Assembly (NCBI GenBank): GCA_963810305.1
Contig: CAWEMY010000005.1
Span: 248,001-312,000, forward strand
Direction: 5' to 3'
DNA length: 64,000 nucleotides
Origin: JACDCA01 sp963810305
GTDB lineage: Bacteria; Acidobacteriota; Vicinamibacteria; Vicinamibacterales; 2-12-FULL-66-21
Under the pieces are notes generated by a model, which saw nothing but the letters and a program-made list of their open reading frames with translations, did no database searches and was not told the origin of the DNA. Each line of letters begins with the position of its first letter. Position 1 is the stretch's first letter. A program made the translations under genes and the position numbers. Positions 24,876 to 33,107 of the stretch are shown piece by piece.

Positions 24876-25931
24876 TCAATTTGCCGCAAACGTATAGCAG
24901 CCGGGAGCGACGATGAGGCGGCCGGTTGTTGTAAAGAACAGATCGCTCGGCGTCATGGTGCCGGCGCCGCGGAACTGGATGATCCGGCGCTTGTCGCCGT
25001 CGCTGTCGTAGACGTAGGTATGGGTGGACGCGAGCGCGATCCACAGGCTGCCGCCCGGGCCGACGGCGGCGGTGCGGATCGCTGACGGCACGAGCGGAAA
25101 CTCGCCGGCTCTGGTCTTCCGTCGCGGCCAGGTGGTCGGCAGCCTGCGAAGGTGTTCGTCGATCTCGAGCCCTTCGATGTGACGCTCGTAGAGCAGGTTA
25201 CCCTCGGCGTCGTACTTGCGGAACGCCGGCACACCCGCGATGAAGATGTAGTAGAACCCGCCGCCGGGGATGGCCAGCGGCAGTCCGCCGTTGAGCGCAA
25301 GGTGCAGGTCCTTGTCGCCTTCGTGACCCGTCTGGCGCAGATTGCCGAAGGTCCGCAGCGTCCGCCCATCCGGCGCGTACTCAGTGATGAGCGCACCCGT
25401 GACATCCGGCTGGCTGACGAGGATCGAGCGGCTGGTGTAATCGACTGAACCGACGCCGCTCAGGACGAGGTCCCCCAGCGTCACGCGCGGAACCGATCGC
25501 ACCGGCAGCGTGAATCCGCCGAGACTGGCGCCAAGATACGAGAAAATCTGGATCCGCTCCTGCCCGTCGGGCGCATCCGCCACGATGAACGTGCCATCGG
25601 GATGGGACGCGAAGGCAATCGGGCTCAGGATCCGGCCGGGCTCGACGCCGATCTGCAGGAGCTTCCTCGCCCCGCCCACGCCATTCTGCGCGACCCGATA
25701 CACGGCATGACCCCGCCGATCGAAGACGAGATAGTCATCGTCCGGCGTGATGTGACAGGCGGCGATCTCTTCAAAGGAACCCGCGACGTGCGCCGGGAGC
25801 GCTCCCGTCGCGCGCAGCGTTTCACGCAGTAGGGGCGGTTCGCGAACCGCCTCTACACCCATATCCCGTAGGGGCGGTTCGCGAACCGCCCCTACACCGA
25901 GATTCAGCGCCATCACTATCGCAAGTATCAA
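24876..25931 (-). CDS. Beta-propeller-like protein with repeat-derived N-terminus
   Basis: 351 residues with NHL/6-bladed-propeller character: repeated strands such as CHITPDDDYLVFDRRGHAVY, SHPDGTFIVADAPDGQERI and AVGPGGSLWIALASTHTYVY. The N-terminus begins with a short hydrophobic stretch (MILAIVMALNLG) that may be the remains of a signal peptide. Next comes a duplicated peptide, VGAVREPPL and VEAVREPPL, translated from two family A palindromes (25829-25895). TTG 25931 overlaps the E1 stop, so it is coupled to that operon. The function is unknown. The repeat insert may have altered export. Confidence 0.65.
   Translation of the reverse strand: MILAIVMALNLGVGAVREPPLRDMGVEAVREPPLLRETLRATGALPAHVAGSFEEIAACHITPDDDYLVFDRRGHAVYRVAQNGVGGARKLLQIGVEPGRILSPIAFASHPDGTFIVADAPDGQERIQIFSYLGASLGGFTLPVRSVPRVTLGDLVLSGVGSVDYTSRSILVSQPDVTGALITEYAPDGRTLRTFGNLRQTGHEGDKDLHLALNGGLPLAIPGGGFYYIFIAGVPAFRKYDAEGNLLYERHIEGLEIDEHLRRLPTTWPRRKTRAGEFPLVPSAIRTAAVGPGGSLWIALASTHTYVYDSDGDKRRIIQFRGAGTMTPSDLFFTTTGRLIVAPGCYTFAAN
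25829..25856. repeat. Palindromic repeat family A, copy 2
   Basis: GTAGGGGCGGTTCGCGAACC then GCCTCTAC. It differs from the consensus by one base in the right arm. It is translated within the N-terminus of the propeller-like gene. Confidence 0.85.
25868..25895. repeat. Palindromic repeat family A, copy 3
   Basis: A perfect 28-base palindrome centred on GGCGGTTCGCGAACCGCC, 11 bases from copy 2 and also inside the coding frame. Confidence 0.85.
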
Positions 25932-28042
25932 TAAGCCGCCGTGTCCTGGATCGCCTTCAACACATCCGCGGACTGCGGCAGGATGACTTCTTCGAGGTCC
26001 GGGTAATATGCGACCGGCGCGTCGAGGGCTGCGACGCGCTTGACTGGCGCGTCGAGATACTCGAACAGTTCTTCGCCGATCCTGGCGGCGAGCTCGGCGC
26101 CGAAGCCGCAGGTCAGCTGGTCTTCGTGGGCGACGACGACCCGGTTGGTTTTCATGACGGCGTCGGCAATGCCCTGCCAGTCGTACGGCACGATCGTCCG
26201 CAGATCGATGACCATGACACTGACGCCAGACTTCTCCGCCTGCTGCGCCGCGAGAATCGATCGCTGCACGAGCGCGCCGTAGGTGAGGACCACGACATCG
26301 GTGCCGTCGCGGCGAACCGCCGACTTGCCAAACGGCACCATGTAATCCGCGCCGGGATACTCCCCCTTGTTATAGGTCTGGCGGTAGAGATGCTTGTGCT
26401 CGAGATAGAGCACCGGGTCGTCGCAGCGGATCGCCGTTCGCAGCAACCCCGCCGCATCCTGCGCATTCGAGGGGAACGCGATGCGGATCCCCGGGCAATG
26501 AGCGAAGATGCTCTCGCCCGACTGGCTGTGGTACGGAGCGCCGCCGCGCAGATAGCCGCCGGTCGCCACGCGGATGACCATCGGGCACGAAAATGCATTG
26601 TTCGAGCGGTAGCGCAGCATCGACATCTCGTCGCGCAGCTGCATCATCGCCGGCCAGATGTAGTCGAAGAACTGGATCTCCACGACCGGTTTGATGCCTC
26701 GCGTGGCCATGCCGACCGCGCGCCCGATGATGTTCGCTTCAGCCAGCGGCGAATTGAACACGCGCGTGGAACCAAACGCCCGCTGGAGGCCGTGAGTCAC
26801 TTTGAAAACGCCGCCCTTGCCCGAGACTGATTCGAGCGCGGATTCACGGCTGGCGTCGGCGACGTCTTCGCCGAACACCACGATCCGGGCATCGCGCGCC
26901 ATCTCGTCTTTCATGGTGCGATTGATCGCCGCGACCATCGTGTCCGGTTTGCCTTCCGGCTGCGGCCCGGTCTGAAAATCGTCCGATGCCGGGTCGATGT
27001 CGGGGGAGTACACATACAACGCGGCGGTCGACGGGGACGGCTTTTCGGCTTTGATTGCCGCGTCAGCCGCTTCGTTCACCTCGCGCTCGACGTCCTTGAG
27101 CAGCGCCTCGAGCTCGCCGTCGCTGGCGAGCCCTTCTTTCGTCAGGAAGGCGGCCATCCGCGAAATCGGATCGCGCTGCGCCTCGGCCGCCCGCTCGTCC
27201 TTGGTCTTGTAAAGCTTCTCGTCATCCGACAGCGAATGCGAGTACGGGCGGATCACTTTGGCGTGGACGAACGCCGGCCCTTTGCCCTCACGCGCGTAGG
27301 CGACGGCAGCCGTCATCGCGCGATAGCTCTCGATGAAGTCGGTCCCGTCGATGCTCTGGACGTCAAGCCAGGGATATGACGCGACGAGTTTCGACAAGTC
27401 GCCGCCGGCGGTCTGAACTTCGACCGGCACCGAGATCGCGTAGCCGTTGTCTTCGATCAGATAAACGACGGGAAGCTTGCCCAGGCAGGCGGAATTCAGC
27501 GATTCCCAGAACTCACCTTCGCTCGACGTCCCCTCGCCGATGGAGACGTAGGTGACCTCCCCCTTCGCGAATTTCTGCTCCCGCCCTTCGATGCCTTCGA
27601 CACGCTCGTAGAGACGCCCCGCCTCGGCGCAGCCGATCGCCTGCAGACACTGCGTGCCGGTCGGGCTCGACTGCGACACGATATTGAGCGCCTGGTGACC
27701 CCAGTGGGACGGCATCTGGCGGCCGCCGGAGTTGGGATCGTCTTTCGCGCCGACCGCGCTGAGGAGCATCTCGAGCGGTGTCATGCCGAGGGCGAGACAG
27801 AGCGCGCGGTCGCGGTAATAGGGATAGAACCAGTCGTGCGCCGGTTTGAGCGTCATGCCGGCGGCGGTGAGCACGGCCTCGTGGCCGGCCCCGCTGATCT
27901 GAAAGAAGATGAGGCTCTGATTCTTGAGCTGAATCTCCTTGTCGTCGATCTTTCGCGACAGAACCATCGTCCGGTACGCGCGGAGCAGATCTTCGCGCGT
28001 GAGCCCGTGGTAGGTGGCCGTGCTGACGGCGGTTCGCTTCAT
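25928..28042 (-). CDS. 2-oxoacid dehydrogenase E1, alpha and beta subunits fused
   Basis: 704 residues. The alpha half (about 1-335) has the thiamine diphosphate motif GEGTSSEGEFWESLNSA ... IEDNGYAIS. The beta half (about 370-704) starts VVFGEDVADASRESALE and contains FNSPLAEANIIGRAVGMA and VVLTYGALVQRSI. It decarboxylates a 2-oxoacid (branched-chain 2-oxoacids or pyruvate) and passes the acyl group to an E2 lipoyl enzyme that is not in this window. The fused layout is common in Bacteroidota and Acidobacteriota-type genomes. A TATAGA hexamer about 13 bases before the ATG and a TATAAT at 28090-28095 (minus strand) are promoter candidates. Confidence 0.93.
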   Translation of the reverse strand: MKRTAVSTATYHGLTREDLLRAYRTMVLSRKIDDKEIQLKNQSLIFFQISGAGHEAVLTAAGMTLKPAHDWFYPYYRDRALCLALGMTPLEMLLSAVGAKDDPNSGGRQMPSHWGHQALNIVSQSSPTGTQCLQAIGCAEAGRLYERVEGIEGREQKFAKGEVTYVSIGEGTSSEGEFWESLNSACLGKLPVVYLIEDNGYAISVPVEVQTAGGDLSKLVASYPWLDVQSIDGTDFIESYRAMTAAVAYAREGKGPAFVHAKVIRPYSHSLSDDEKLYKTKDERAAEAQRDPISRMAAFLTKEGLASDGELEALLKDVEREVNEAADAAIKAEKPSPSTAALYVYSPDIDPASDDFQTGPQPEGKPDTMVAAINRTMKDEMARDARIVVFGEDVADASRESALESVSGKGGVFKVTHGLQRAFGSTRVFNSPLAEANIIGRAVGMATRGIKPVVEIQFFDYIWPAMMQLRDEMSMLRYRSNNAFSCPMVIRVATGGYLRGGAPYHSQSGESIFAHCPGIRIAFPSNAQDAAGLLRTAIRCDDPVLYLEHKHLYRQTYNKGEYPGADYMVPFGKSAVRRDGTDVVVLTYGALVQRSILAAQQAEKSGVSVMVIDLRTIVPYDWQGIADAVMKTNRVVVAHEDQLTCGFGAELAARIGEELFEYLDAPVKRVAALDAPVAYYPDLEEVILPQSADVLKAIQDTAAY

Positions 28043-28089
28043 GCGTACGGAATCCTCTATACAGAAGTGCGCGTTGAGCGGAACACTGC

Positions 28090-28110
28090 ATTATACCGCG
28101 GTGCTATAAT
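28090..28110. promoter_or_regulatory. Divergent near-consensus -10 elements
   Basis: TATAAT on the minus strand at 28090-28095 (toward the E1 gene) and TATAAT on the plus strand at 28105-28110 (toward the cupin gene) lie nine bases apart. No strong -35 boxes are seen at normal spacing. Confidence 0.4.
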
Positions 28111-28136
28111 CGCCGCCTTCCGTGACGCCGCAAACC

Positions 28137-28226
28137 CACCACAGAGTCACAGAGGCACAGAGCCATAAAAGTTTTGTTTTCTCTAACCTAAGGGGTTTTT
28201 TCTGTGTCCTCTGTGTCTCTGTGGTG
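28137..28226. repeat. Inverted repeat of CACAGAG words with T-rich loop
   Basis: The left arm starts caccacagagtcacagagg (28137-28162); the right arm is tctgtgtcctctgtgtctct then gtggtg (28201-28226). The loop holds gttttgttttctc and ggggtttttt. The spacer 28043-28247 contains this hairpin and the -10 pair and no gene. Confidence 0.7.
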
Positions 28227-28247
28227 CATTGACCTGGAGCGAGTAAC

Positions 28248-28610
28248 GTGACACCGACCGTGAAGCTGCATCGCTGGGACGAGATCGAGCTGGATAAGGT
28301 CACCGAAATGATCTCGCGCAAGGTAGTGACCGGCGAGCGCGAGATGCTGGCGCAGATCTATCTGAAGAAGGGAGCGCTCGTGCCGATGCACTCGCACGAG
28401 AGCGAGCAGATGACCTACGTGCTGCAGGGGGCGCTGAAGTTTCTGATCGGTGGAGAAGAGATCACCGTCCGCGAGGGAGAAGTGCTGCACATCCCGTCGT
28501 GGGTCGAGCATCAGGCCGAGGCCCTCGACGACACCTTCGAGCTCGATCTGTTCAGTCCGATCCGCCAGGACTGGCTCGACGGCACGGATACGTACTTCCA
28601 TCGAAAGTGA
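28248..28610 (+). CDS. Single-domain cupin protein
   Basis: 120 residues from a GTG. Cupin motif 1 is PMHSHESEQMTYVLQG (two His and a Glu as metal ligands); motif 2 is EGEVLHIPSWVEHQAEAL, with the last His. The single jelly-roll fold binds one metal and may be a small-molecule sensor, isomerase or dioxygenase-like enzyme. The ligand is unknown. It is a lone gene bracketed by two word-built inverted repeats whose loops are both T-rich. Confidence 0.9.
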   Translation: MTPTVKLHRWDEIELDKVTEMISRKVVTGEREMLAQIYLKKGALVPMHSHESEQMTYVLQGALKFLIGGEEITVREGEVLHIPSWVEHQAEALDDTFELDLFSPIRQDWLDGTDTYFHRK

Positions 28611-28722
28611 TACAGGAATCAGGAATCTGATAACAGGAGGCAAGGAGTTCAGGAGCTTCTTTTGTTTTTCTTGTCTTAAACCAAATTACTCCTGATCTCT
28701 TCTGGCCTCCTGATTCCTGTCA
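28611..28722. repeat. Inverted repeat of CAGGAATCAGGAG words with T-rich loop
   Basis: The left arm (28611-28657) is made of caggaatcaggaatc and caaggagttcagga words. The right arm (28686-28722) reads ttactcctgatctcttctgg and then cctcctgattcctgtca. The loop is ttcttttgtttttcttg. It could serve as a transcription terminator for the cupin gene and for the convergent rhomboid gene. Confidence 0.7.
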
Positions 28723-28733
28723 TCCACAGGCGG

Positions 28734-29468
28734 TCAATGAATATTCCGATCCCAGTCGGAGCGCCCGCCGGAGTAGACATCGAATTTGCGGCGGAGGCGA
28801 TTCATCTTCCATTTCAGATAGCGATACTTGAACTCCGCGGTGAGGCCGCCGCCGCGGCCCTTCAAGTAGAGATAACCAAACAGCAGCCCGCCGAGATGCG
28901 CCGAGTTCGACACGCCTCCGCCCGGCGAAAACATGAACGCGAGTGCGCCCAGGATCATGACGAAGTACTTGGCGGGTACCGGAAAGAGCAGAAACATCAG
29001 GATCGGACGATTGGGAAAGTAGATGGCGAATGCCATCAGCAATCCGTAGAGCGCGCCTGATGCTCCGATCGTGACGGCTTCATACGTCAGGCGCAGCGCA
29101 GTGATCGGCAACAGCGACGCCAGCACGACGGTGATGCCCGCGCCGACCCCGGTCACGGCGTAAAAGCGCGAAAAGAACCGCGTCCCCCACGTACGCTCGA
29201 GCTCGACCCCGAACATCCACACCCCCAGCATGTTGAAGAGGATGTGCATCGCGTCGGCGTGCAGGAACATGTAGGTGGCGAGCTGCCACAGCCATCCCTT
29301 TTCGAGCACCGCCTCCGGAATCACGCCGAGATACAACGCGATACGCGGATAGAACTGCGAGACGACAAACAGCCCGATGTTGGCGAAGATGATCGCCTTG
29401 ACGGCCGGTGTCACAGGCCCCGGGCCGAACGAATAACTCACAGTGGTGGCGGGGCCGTAGCGGCGCAT
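28734..29468 (-). CDS. Rhomboid-family intramembrane serine protease
   Basis: 244 residues with six hydrophobic helices. The catalytic Ser is in TIGASGALYGLLMAF and the catalytic His in NSAHLGGLLFGYLYL, the rhomboid dyad. The HADAMHILFNMLGVWMFG loop is also typical. It cleaves substrates within or near their membrane helices in the inner membrane. The C-terminal soluble tail is basic (KWKMNRLRRKFDVY). The substrate is unknown. It lies 18 bases from the MFS gene and may be co-transcribed with it and murJ. Confidence 0.93.
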   Translation of the reverse strand: MRRYGPATTVSYSFGPGPVTPAVKAIIFANIGLFVVSQFYPRIALYLGVIPEAVLEKGWLWQLATYMFLHADAMHILFNMLGVWMFGVELERTWGTRFFSRFYAVTGVGAGITVVLASLLPITALRLTYEAVTIGASGALYGLLMAFAIYFPNRPILMFLLFPVPAKYFVMILGALAFMFSPGGGVSNSAHLGGLLFGYLYLKGRGGGLTAEFKYRYLKWKMNRLRRKFDVYSGGRSDWDRNIH

Positions 29469-29486
29469 ATGGAAGGGCGAAAGAAA

Positions 29487-30698
29487 CTATCGTACCACAG
29501 CGATTTCACGCGGCAGACGCGTGCGGCCTCCGGGCAGCGGCAGTGCACACGCGGCTGCGAGCAGCGGGATGAACGCGAGGGCGATGAGCGTCCGCTCGAT
29601 ACCCAGGCGGTCAGCGACGTAACCCGTCAGCGGAACCGTAAGCCCACCGGTTCCCCACGCAAAGCCCATCATCAATGATGAGACGGTCGCGGCGCTCACA
29701 GGGGCCAGCGCCTGACCGAAGATCACGTTGACCGGCAGCGTCGATTGCAGAAAGAATCCGCCGATCGCAAGAACGATCACAAACGCGGCGCCGTGTAGAA
29801 ACGGAGCGGCAACCAGGAACGGCGTCGAGAGGACCAGCGACCAGGCAATGACCCGCTTGGGACCGAACCGGTCCGCGGCGGGACCTCCGAAGAATCCGCC
29901 GACGCCGCTCGCCAGTAAGTAGACGGCTACCGACGCGCCGGCCGCCCCGACTGTCATTCCACGTCGCGTCAGCATGACCGGCACAAAAGTGGCGATCGCG
30001 ATCGCCGTCATCGTTCTGAACACGACGATGAGGTAGAGCAGACCGAGAGGCTTGGCGTACGGGCGCAGCGTCCGCAGTCCGCCACTGTTGTCGTGATGGA
30101 TCTCGATCGGGGGCACTCGCGACAGGAAAAAAGCCACCACGAGCAGCCCTGGCAGCGCGAGAAGCGGCGTCCAGGCGAGCCCGAATCGCTGGGCAAACGG
30201 CGCGAACATCAAGGGGCCGAGTGAAAACCCGAGGGTGCCCCCGGTGATGTAAACCGACATCGCGAATCCCGGACGATTGCCCCCCAGCTTGTGCGCCAGC
30301 GCGGCGCCCGGCGGGTGGAACGCCGCCGCGCCGAGCCCTCCGATGACCAGGATCGCAGCAAGCCCCGGCGCGGTGGTGGCCAGTCCAACGAAACTCAATA
30401 CCGACACTGCGACAACGGGGCCGACCATTATCAGCAAGCGCGGCCGCCAGCGGTCCGCCAGGTGTCCGAACCCGATCTGCGCGACCGATGCTGCCAGCTG
30501 GAAGAGCATCGTCAGCGTCCCGGCAGCGGCAAGACTGAGACCGAGGCGCGGGATGAGCAGCGGGAGGAGCGGCGCGAGGATGTTGCCGTAGCCGTCCACC
30601 ATCATGTGAGCGGACGCCATGAGTAGAACGGTCGGGTGGAGTCCCAGGGGACGCTTGGCGGACCCGCCTTCGCCAAGGCGCTTCGGCGTGGCAAGCAT
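29487..30698 (-). CDS. MFS transporter, fosmidomycin-resistance (Fsr)-like
   Basis: 403 residues with twelve predicted helices. Features are AHMMVDGYGNILAPLLPLL in helix 1, FGHLADRWRPR as the MFS A-type motif between helices 2 and 3, and GLGAAAFHPPGAALAHKLGG, very like Fsr proteins. The likely role is export of a small compound by proton antiport; the substrate is unknown. The ATG at 30698 overlaps the murJ TGA. The first 15 residues (MLATPKRLGEGGSAK) are encoded by a family C palindrome (30664-30691), so the original N-terminus may have been altered by that repeat. Confidence 0.88.
   Translation of the reverse strand: MLATPKRLGEGGSAKRPLGLHPTVLLMASAHMMVDGYGNILAPLLPLLIPRLGLSLAAAGTLTMLFQLAASVAQIGFGHLADRWRPRLLIMVGPVVAVSVLSFVGLATTAPGLAAILVIGGLGAAAFHPPGAALAHKLGGNRPGFAMSVYITGGTLGFSLGPLMFAPFAQRFGLAWTPLLALPGLLVVAFFLSRVPPIEIHHDNSGGLRTLRPYAKPLGLLYLIVVFRTMTAIAIATFVPVMLTRRGMTVGAAGASVAVYLLASGVGGFFGGPAADRFGPKRVIAWSLVLSTPFLVAAPFLHGAAFVIVLAIGGFFLQSTLPVNVIFGQALAPVSAATVSSLMMGFAWGTGGLTVPLTGYVADRLGIERTLIALAFIPLLAAACALPLPGGRTRLPREIAVVR
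30664..30691. repeat. Palindromic repeat family C, copy 2
   Basis: CCGCCTTCGCCAAGGCGCTT then CGGCGTGG, an imperfect palindrome lying wholly in the first codons of the MFS gene. Confidence 0.7.
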
Positions 30699-32282
30699 CA
30701 GCGAGCGAGCCGGCGCCGGACGGTCGCGACGGCATCGTTGAATTCCTGAATGCGAAGCAGCCGCGCTGCGGCCGCGAGTGCCAGTATGGCCACGCCTATC
30801 GACCCGAGAACGCGAGCGGCCTTTGCCATCTCTCCTCCGGCCGGGGTCAGTCCCGTAATCCACTGGAGCGTGACGAGCGCCGCCAGCCCCATCACAGCGG
30901 AGGCGATCAGCACTTTGAGAAGGGCGACGGCCACGCGACGGCCGTCGAGCCCGCCGAGCCGCCCTCTGAGAAACCATAGCAGGACGCCGGCGTTGAACAA
31001 AGCCGCCAGTGCCGTACCCAGGGCAAGGCCGCGGTAACCCATTACTGCGAATCAGCCAGAGGTTGATCCCCAGATTCACCCCGATGGAAATGACGCTGAC
31101 GATCACGGGGGTGCGGGCGTCACGCAGCGAATAGAAGGTCGGTGCGGCGATCTTCACTGCCGAATAGCCGAGCAACCCGGGTGCATAGAACATCAGCGCG
31201 GCGGCCGTCGCCGTAGTGTCGCCAGCGTGAAACATCTCACGTTCGTAGAGCAGGGCCACGATCGGGTGCGCCAGGACCATCAGACCGATCGTCGCCGGAA
31301 CGTTCAGCATCAACATCATGCGCAATGCCCGCGAGACCGTCTCTCGAATCGCCGCGAGATCGTCGGTGACTGCCTGGCGCGAGATGTCGGGGAGCGACGC
31401 CGTCGCAATCGAAACACCGAACACGCCGATCGGCAGGTACATCAATCTGAACGCGTACTGAAGCCAGGAAAGCGCCCCCTGTTCCTGTCCGGTTGCCAGG
31501 TGCGTGTTCACGAAAACGTTCACCTGCACTGCCGCGACGCCGATCGTGGCCGGCGCCATCAGCCGGAGAATCTCCCGCAACGAGGGGTCGCGAAAGTCAA
31601 CGATCGGCTGGTAGCGGAAGCCTTCCTTCCGGAGCACCGGCCATTGCAGCAATATCTGACCGACACCGCCGAGCAGCGTGCCGATGGCGATGCCGCTAAT
31701 CGGGTTCAGGCCAAATCGTGGCATCACCGGAGCGATTGCAATCGCGCTGAAAATCGACGCCACGTTGAACATCGCCGGCGAGAGTGAGGGGATGAAGAAG
31801 CGGCGGAGGGAGTTCAGCATCCCCATCATCGCCGCCGCGATCGCCAGCGTGATCAGGAAGGGGAGCATGATCCGCGTCAACCGCGTGGTGAGAGCGAGCT
31901 TGCCGGGGACGGCGGCGAACTCCGCATCGACGAATGCGTTGGTGATCTGCGGGGCGAACAGAATGCCGATGACGACGAGCACGCCGGTGACGATCAACAG
32001 CGCGTTCATCACGAGGCTGCCCAGCCGCCAGGCCGCGTCCCTTCCTTTCTCGGTCAGCGTGCGGGTGAATGTCGGGACGAACGCCGCCGTCATTGCTCCC
32101 TCGGCAAACAGATCGCGCAGCAGGTTCGGGACGCGGAACGCGACGTTGAAGGCGTCCATCTGCGGGCTCGCGCTTGCGCCGAACACAGCGGCGAGCACGG
32201 TCTCGCGGACGAGGCCGAGCACACGGCTGGTCATCGTCGCGGCGCCGATCAGCCCCGCTGATTTCGCGAGCTTCGAGCTCAT
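30698..32282 (-). CDS. murJ: Lipid II flippase MurJ, with a one-base frameshift
   Basis: A MurJ/MviN-type MOP-family flippase that moves lipid II to the periplasm for peptidoglycan synthesis. The first about 413 residues (LAKSAGLIGAATMTSRVLG ... GVNLGINLWLIR) are in one frame. The last about 114 (VMGYRGLALGTALAALFNAG to VATVRRRLAR) are in another, joined at about 31044 (cgc-a-gta atg). The span is one base more than a multiple of three, so a single extra base is the simplest explanation. Family-typical residues such as R in TSRVLGLVRETV and NVAFRVPNLLRDLFAEGAM are kept. A TAAAGT hexamer sits six bases before the ATG. Because murJ-type genes are usually essential, a sequence error is more likely than a true null. 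Confidence 0.9.
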
Positions 32283-32288
32283 CGGGTG

Positions 32289-32294
32289 ACTTTA
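32289..32294 (-). promoter_or_regulatory. -10 hexamer TAAAGT, leaderless layout
   Basis: TAAAGT on the minus strand ends six bases before the murJ ATG (32282). No -35 is evident. Confidence 0.4.
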
Positions 32295-32394
32295 CAACCT
32301 TTACACGAATGCACTGGCCAACTGCCGATGCGTCTCTGTTCGGCCGTCCCGCTTTCGCGCAGTCTTTGACCGAACGGCTCGAAAACGAACGCTT

Positions 32395-32494
32395 CCCCGA
32401 TCGATCGATCCCTCGGTCGCGAGCGGAACGGAGCGAGCGACGAAGCGCGAGCGCAGTGGAGCGAGCGTAAGCGGAGGGCCGAAGGCCCGGAGCG
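32395..32494. other. Non-coding stretch of reiterated GCGAGCG words
   Basis: Between the murJ promoter and the yqeY terminator the sequence repeats gcgagcg, ggagcgagcg and gcgcgagcgc, and has a small hairpin gggccgaaggccc. I see no coding frame with family features in 32295-32494. Confidence 0.4.
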
Positions 32495-32527
32495 CCAAAA
32501 AAGAAGGCTCCTGCCTTGCGACAGGAG
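32495..32527 (-). terminator. Intrinsic terminator of yqeY
   Basis: On the minus strand GGCTCCTG and CAGGAGCC form a perfect stem with a TCGCAAGG loop, followed by TTCTTTTTT. This is a textbook rho-independent terminator, about 80 bases after the yqeY stop. Confidence 0.85.
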
Positions 32528-32608
32528 CCTGATGGAGGATGGATGAGAGGCTGTGCGTGCCTTTCAATTGTGTTAGACGGATACCATTCAAGAAAAGTTT
32601 GCCATTTG

Positions 32609-33061
32609 TTACCCGCCGGCGAGTTTGGTCTTCACCAGTTCGCTGAGGGCCTTTCCATCGACGTTTCTGCCCGCAACAATCGCCATTGCCGCCTTCATGA
32701 CACGTCCCATGTCCTTCGGCGACGCCGCATTGGTGTCTGTGATCGCCTGTGTGACGAGCCGCTCGAGTTCCGCAGCGTCCATCGGCGGCGGCATGTACTC
32801 CTCGAGGACCGCGAGTTCTGCCTCTTCCTTACTGGCGAGGTCCTCCCGGCCGCCGGCGCGGAACTGTTCGATCGAGTCGCGTCGCTGCTTGATAAGCGCG
32901 GCAATAACCTGGAGCGACTCGGCGTCGTCCAGCGCGCGGCCACGCTCTACTTCCCGGTTCATCAACGCTGCCTTGGCCATTCGCAGCGTCCCAAGCCGGA
33001 CCGAGTCGCGGACGCGCATTGCCGCAGTGAGTTCCGCCGAAATCCTGTCGATGAAAGCCAT
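32609..33061 (-). CDS. yqeY: GatB/YqeY-domain protein
   Basis: 150 residues, the normal length of the YqeY family. Landmarks are TAAMRVRDSVRLGTLRM at the N-terminus, KQRRDSIEQFRAGGREDLA, EEYMPPPMDAAEL, and MGRVMKAAMAIVAGRNVDGK in the C-terminal helical subdomain. It is related to the tRNA-binding tail of GatB, and members are thought to bind tRNA, but the cellular role is not settled. Its own terminator lies downstream. The GT-C gene upstream is separated by a 46-base gap holding a hairpin repeat, so they may be co-transcribed. Confidence 0.93.
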   Translation of the reverse strand: MAFIDRISAELTAAMRVRDSVRLGTLRMAKAALMNREVERGRALDDAESLQVIAALIKQRRDSIEQFRAGGREDLASKEEAELAVLEEYMPPPMDAAELERLVTQAITDTNAASPKDMGRVMKAAMAIVAGRNVDGKALSELVKTKLAGG

Positions 33062-33080
33062 AACCTGCCTTACAGCGTGA

Positions 33081-33105
33081 AGCCGGCCTTGTTCGTAGGC
33101 CGGCT
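33081..33105. repeat. Palindromic repeat family B-like hairpin
   Basis: AGCCGGCCT and AGGCCGGCT form a perfect nine-base stem with a seven-base loop (tgttcgt). It shares the GCCGGC core with family B but has a different loop. It fills the gap between yqeY and the upstream GT-C gene. Confidence 0.6.
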
Positions 33106-33107
33106 GC

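Noticed and set aside
25829..25895. Paired terminators at the family A palindromes
   Set aside because: They lie inside an open coding frame and lack T-tracts; they behave as dispersed repeats.
29487..32282. A 931-residue MurJ-MFS fusion protein
   Set aside because: The joining part reads as Arg/Pro-rich nonsense, and the true MurJ C-terminus is in another frame ending at an ATGA overlap with the MFS start.
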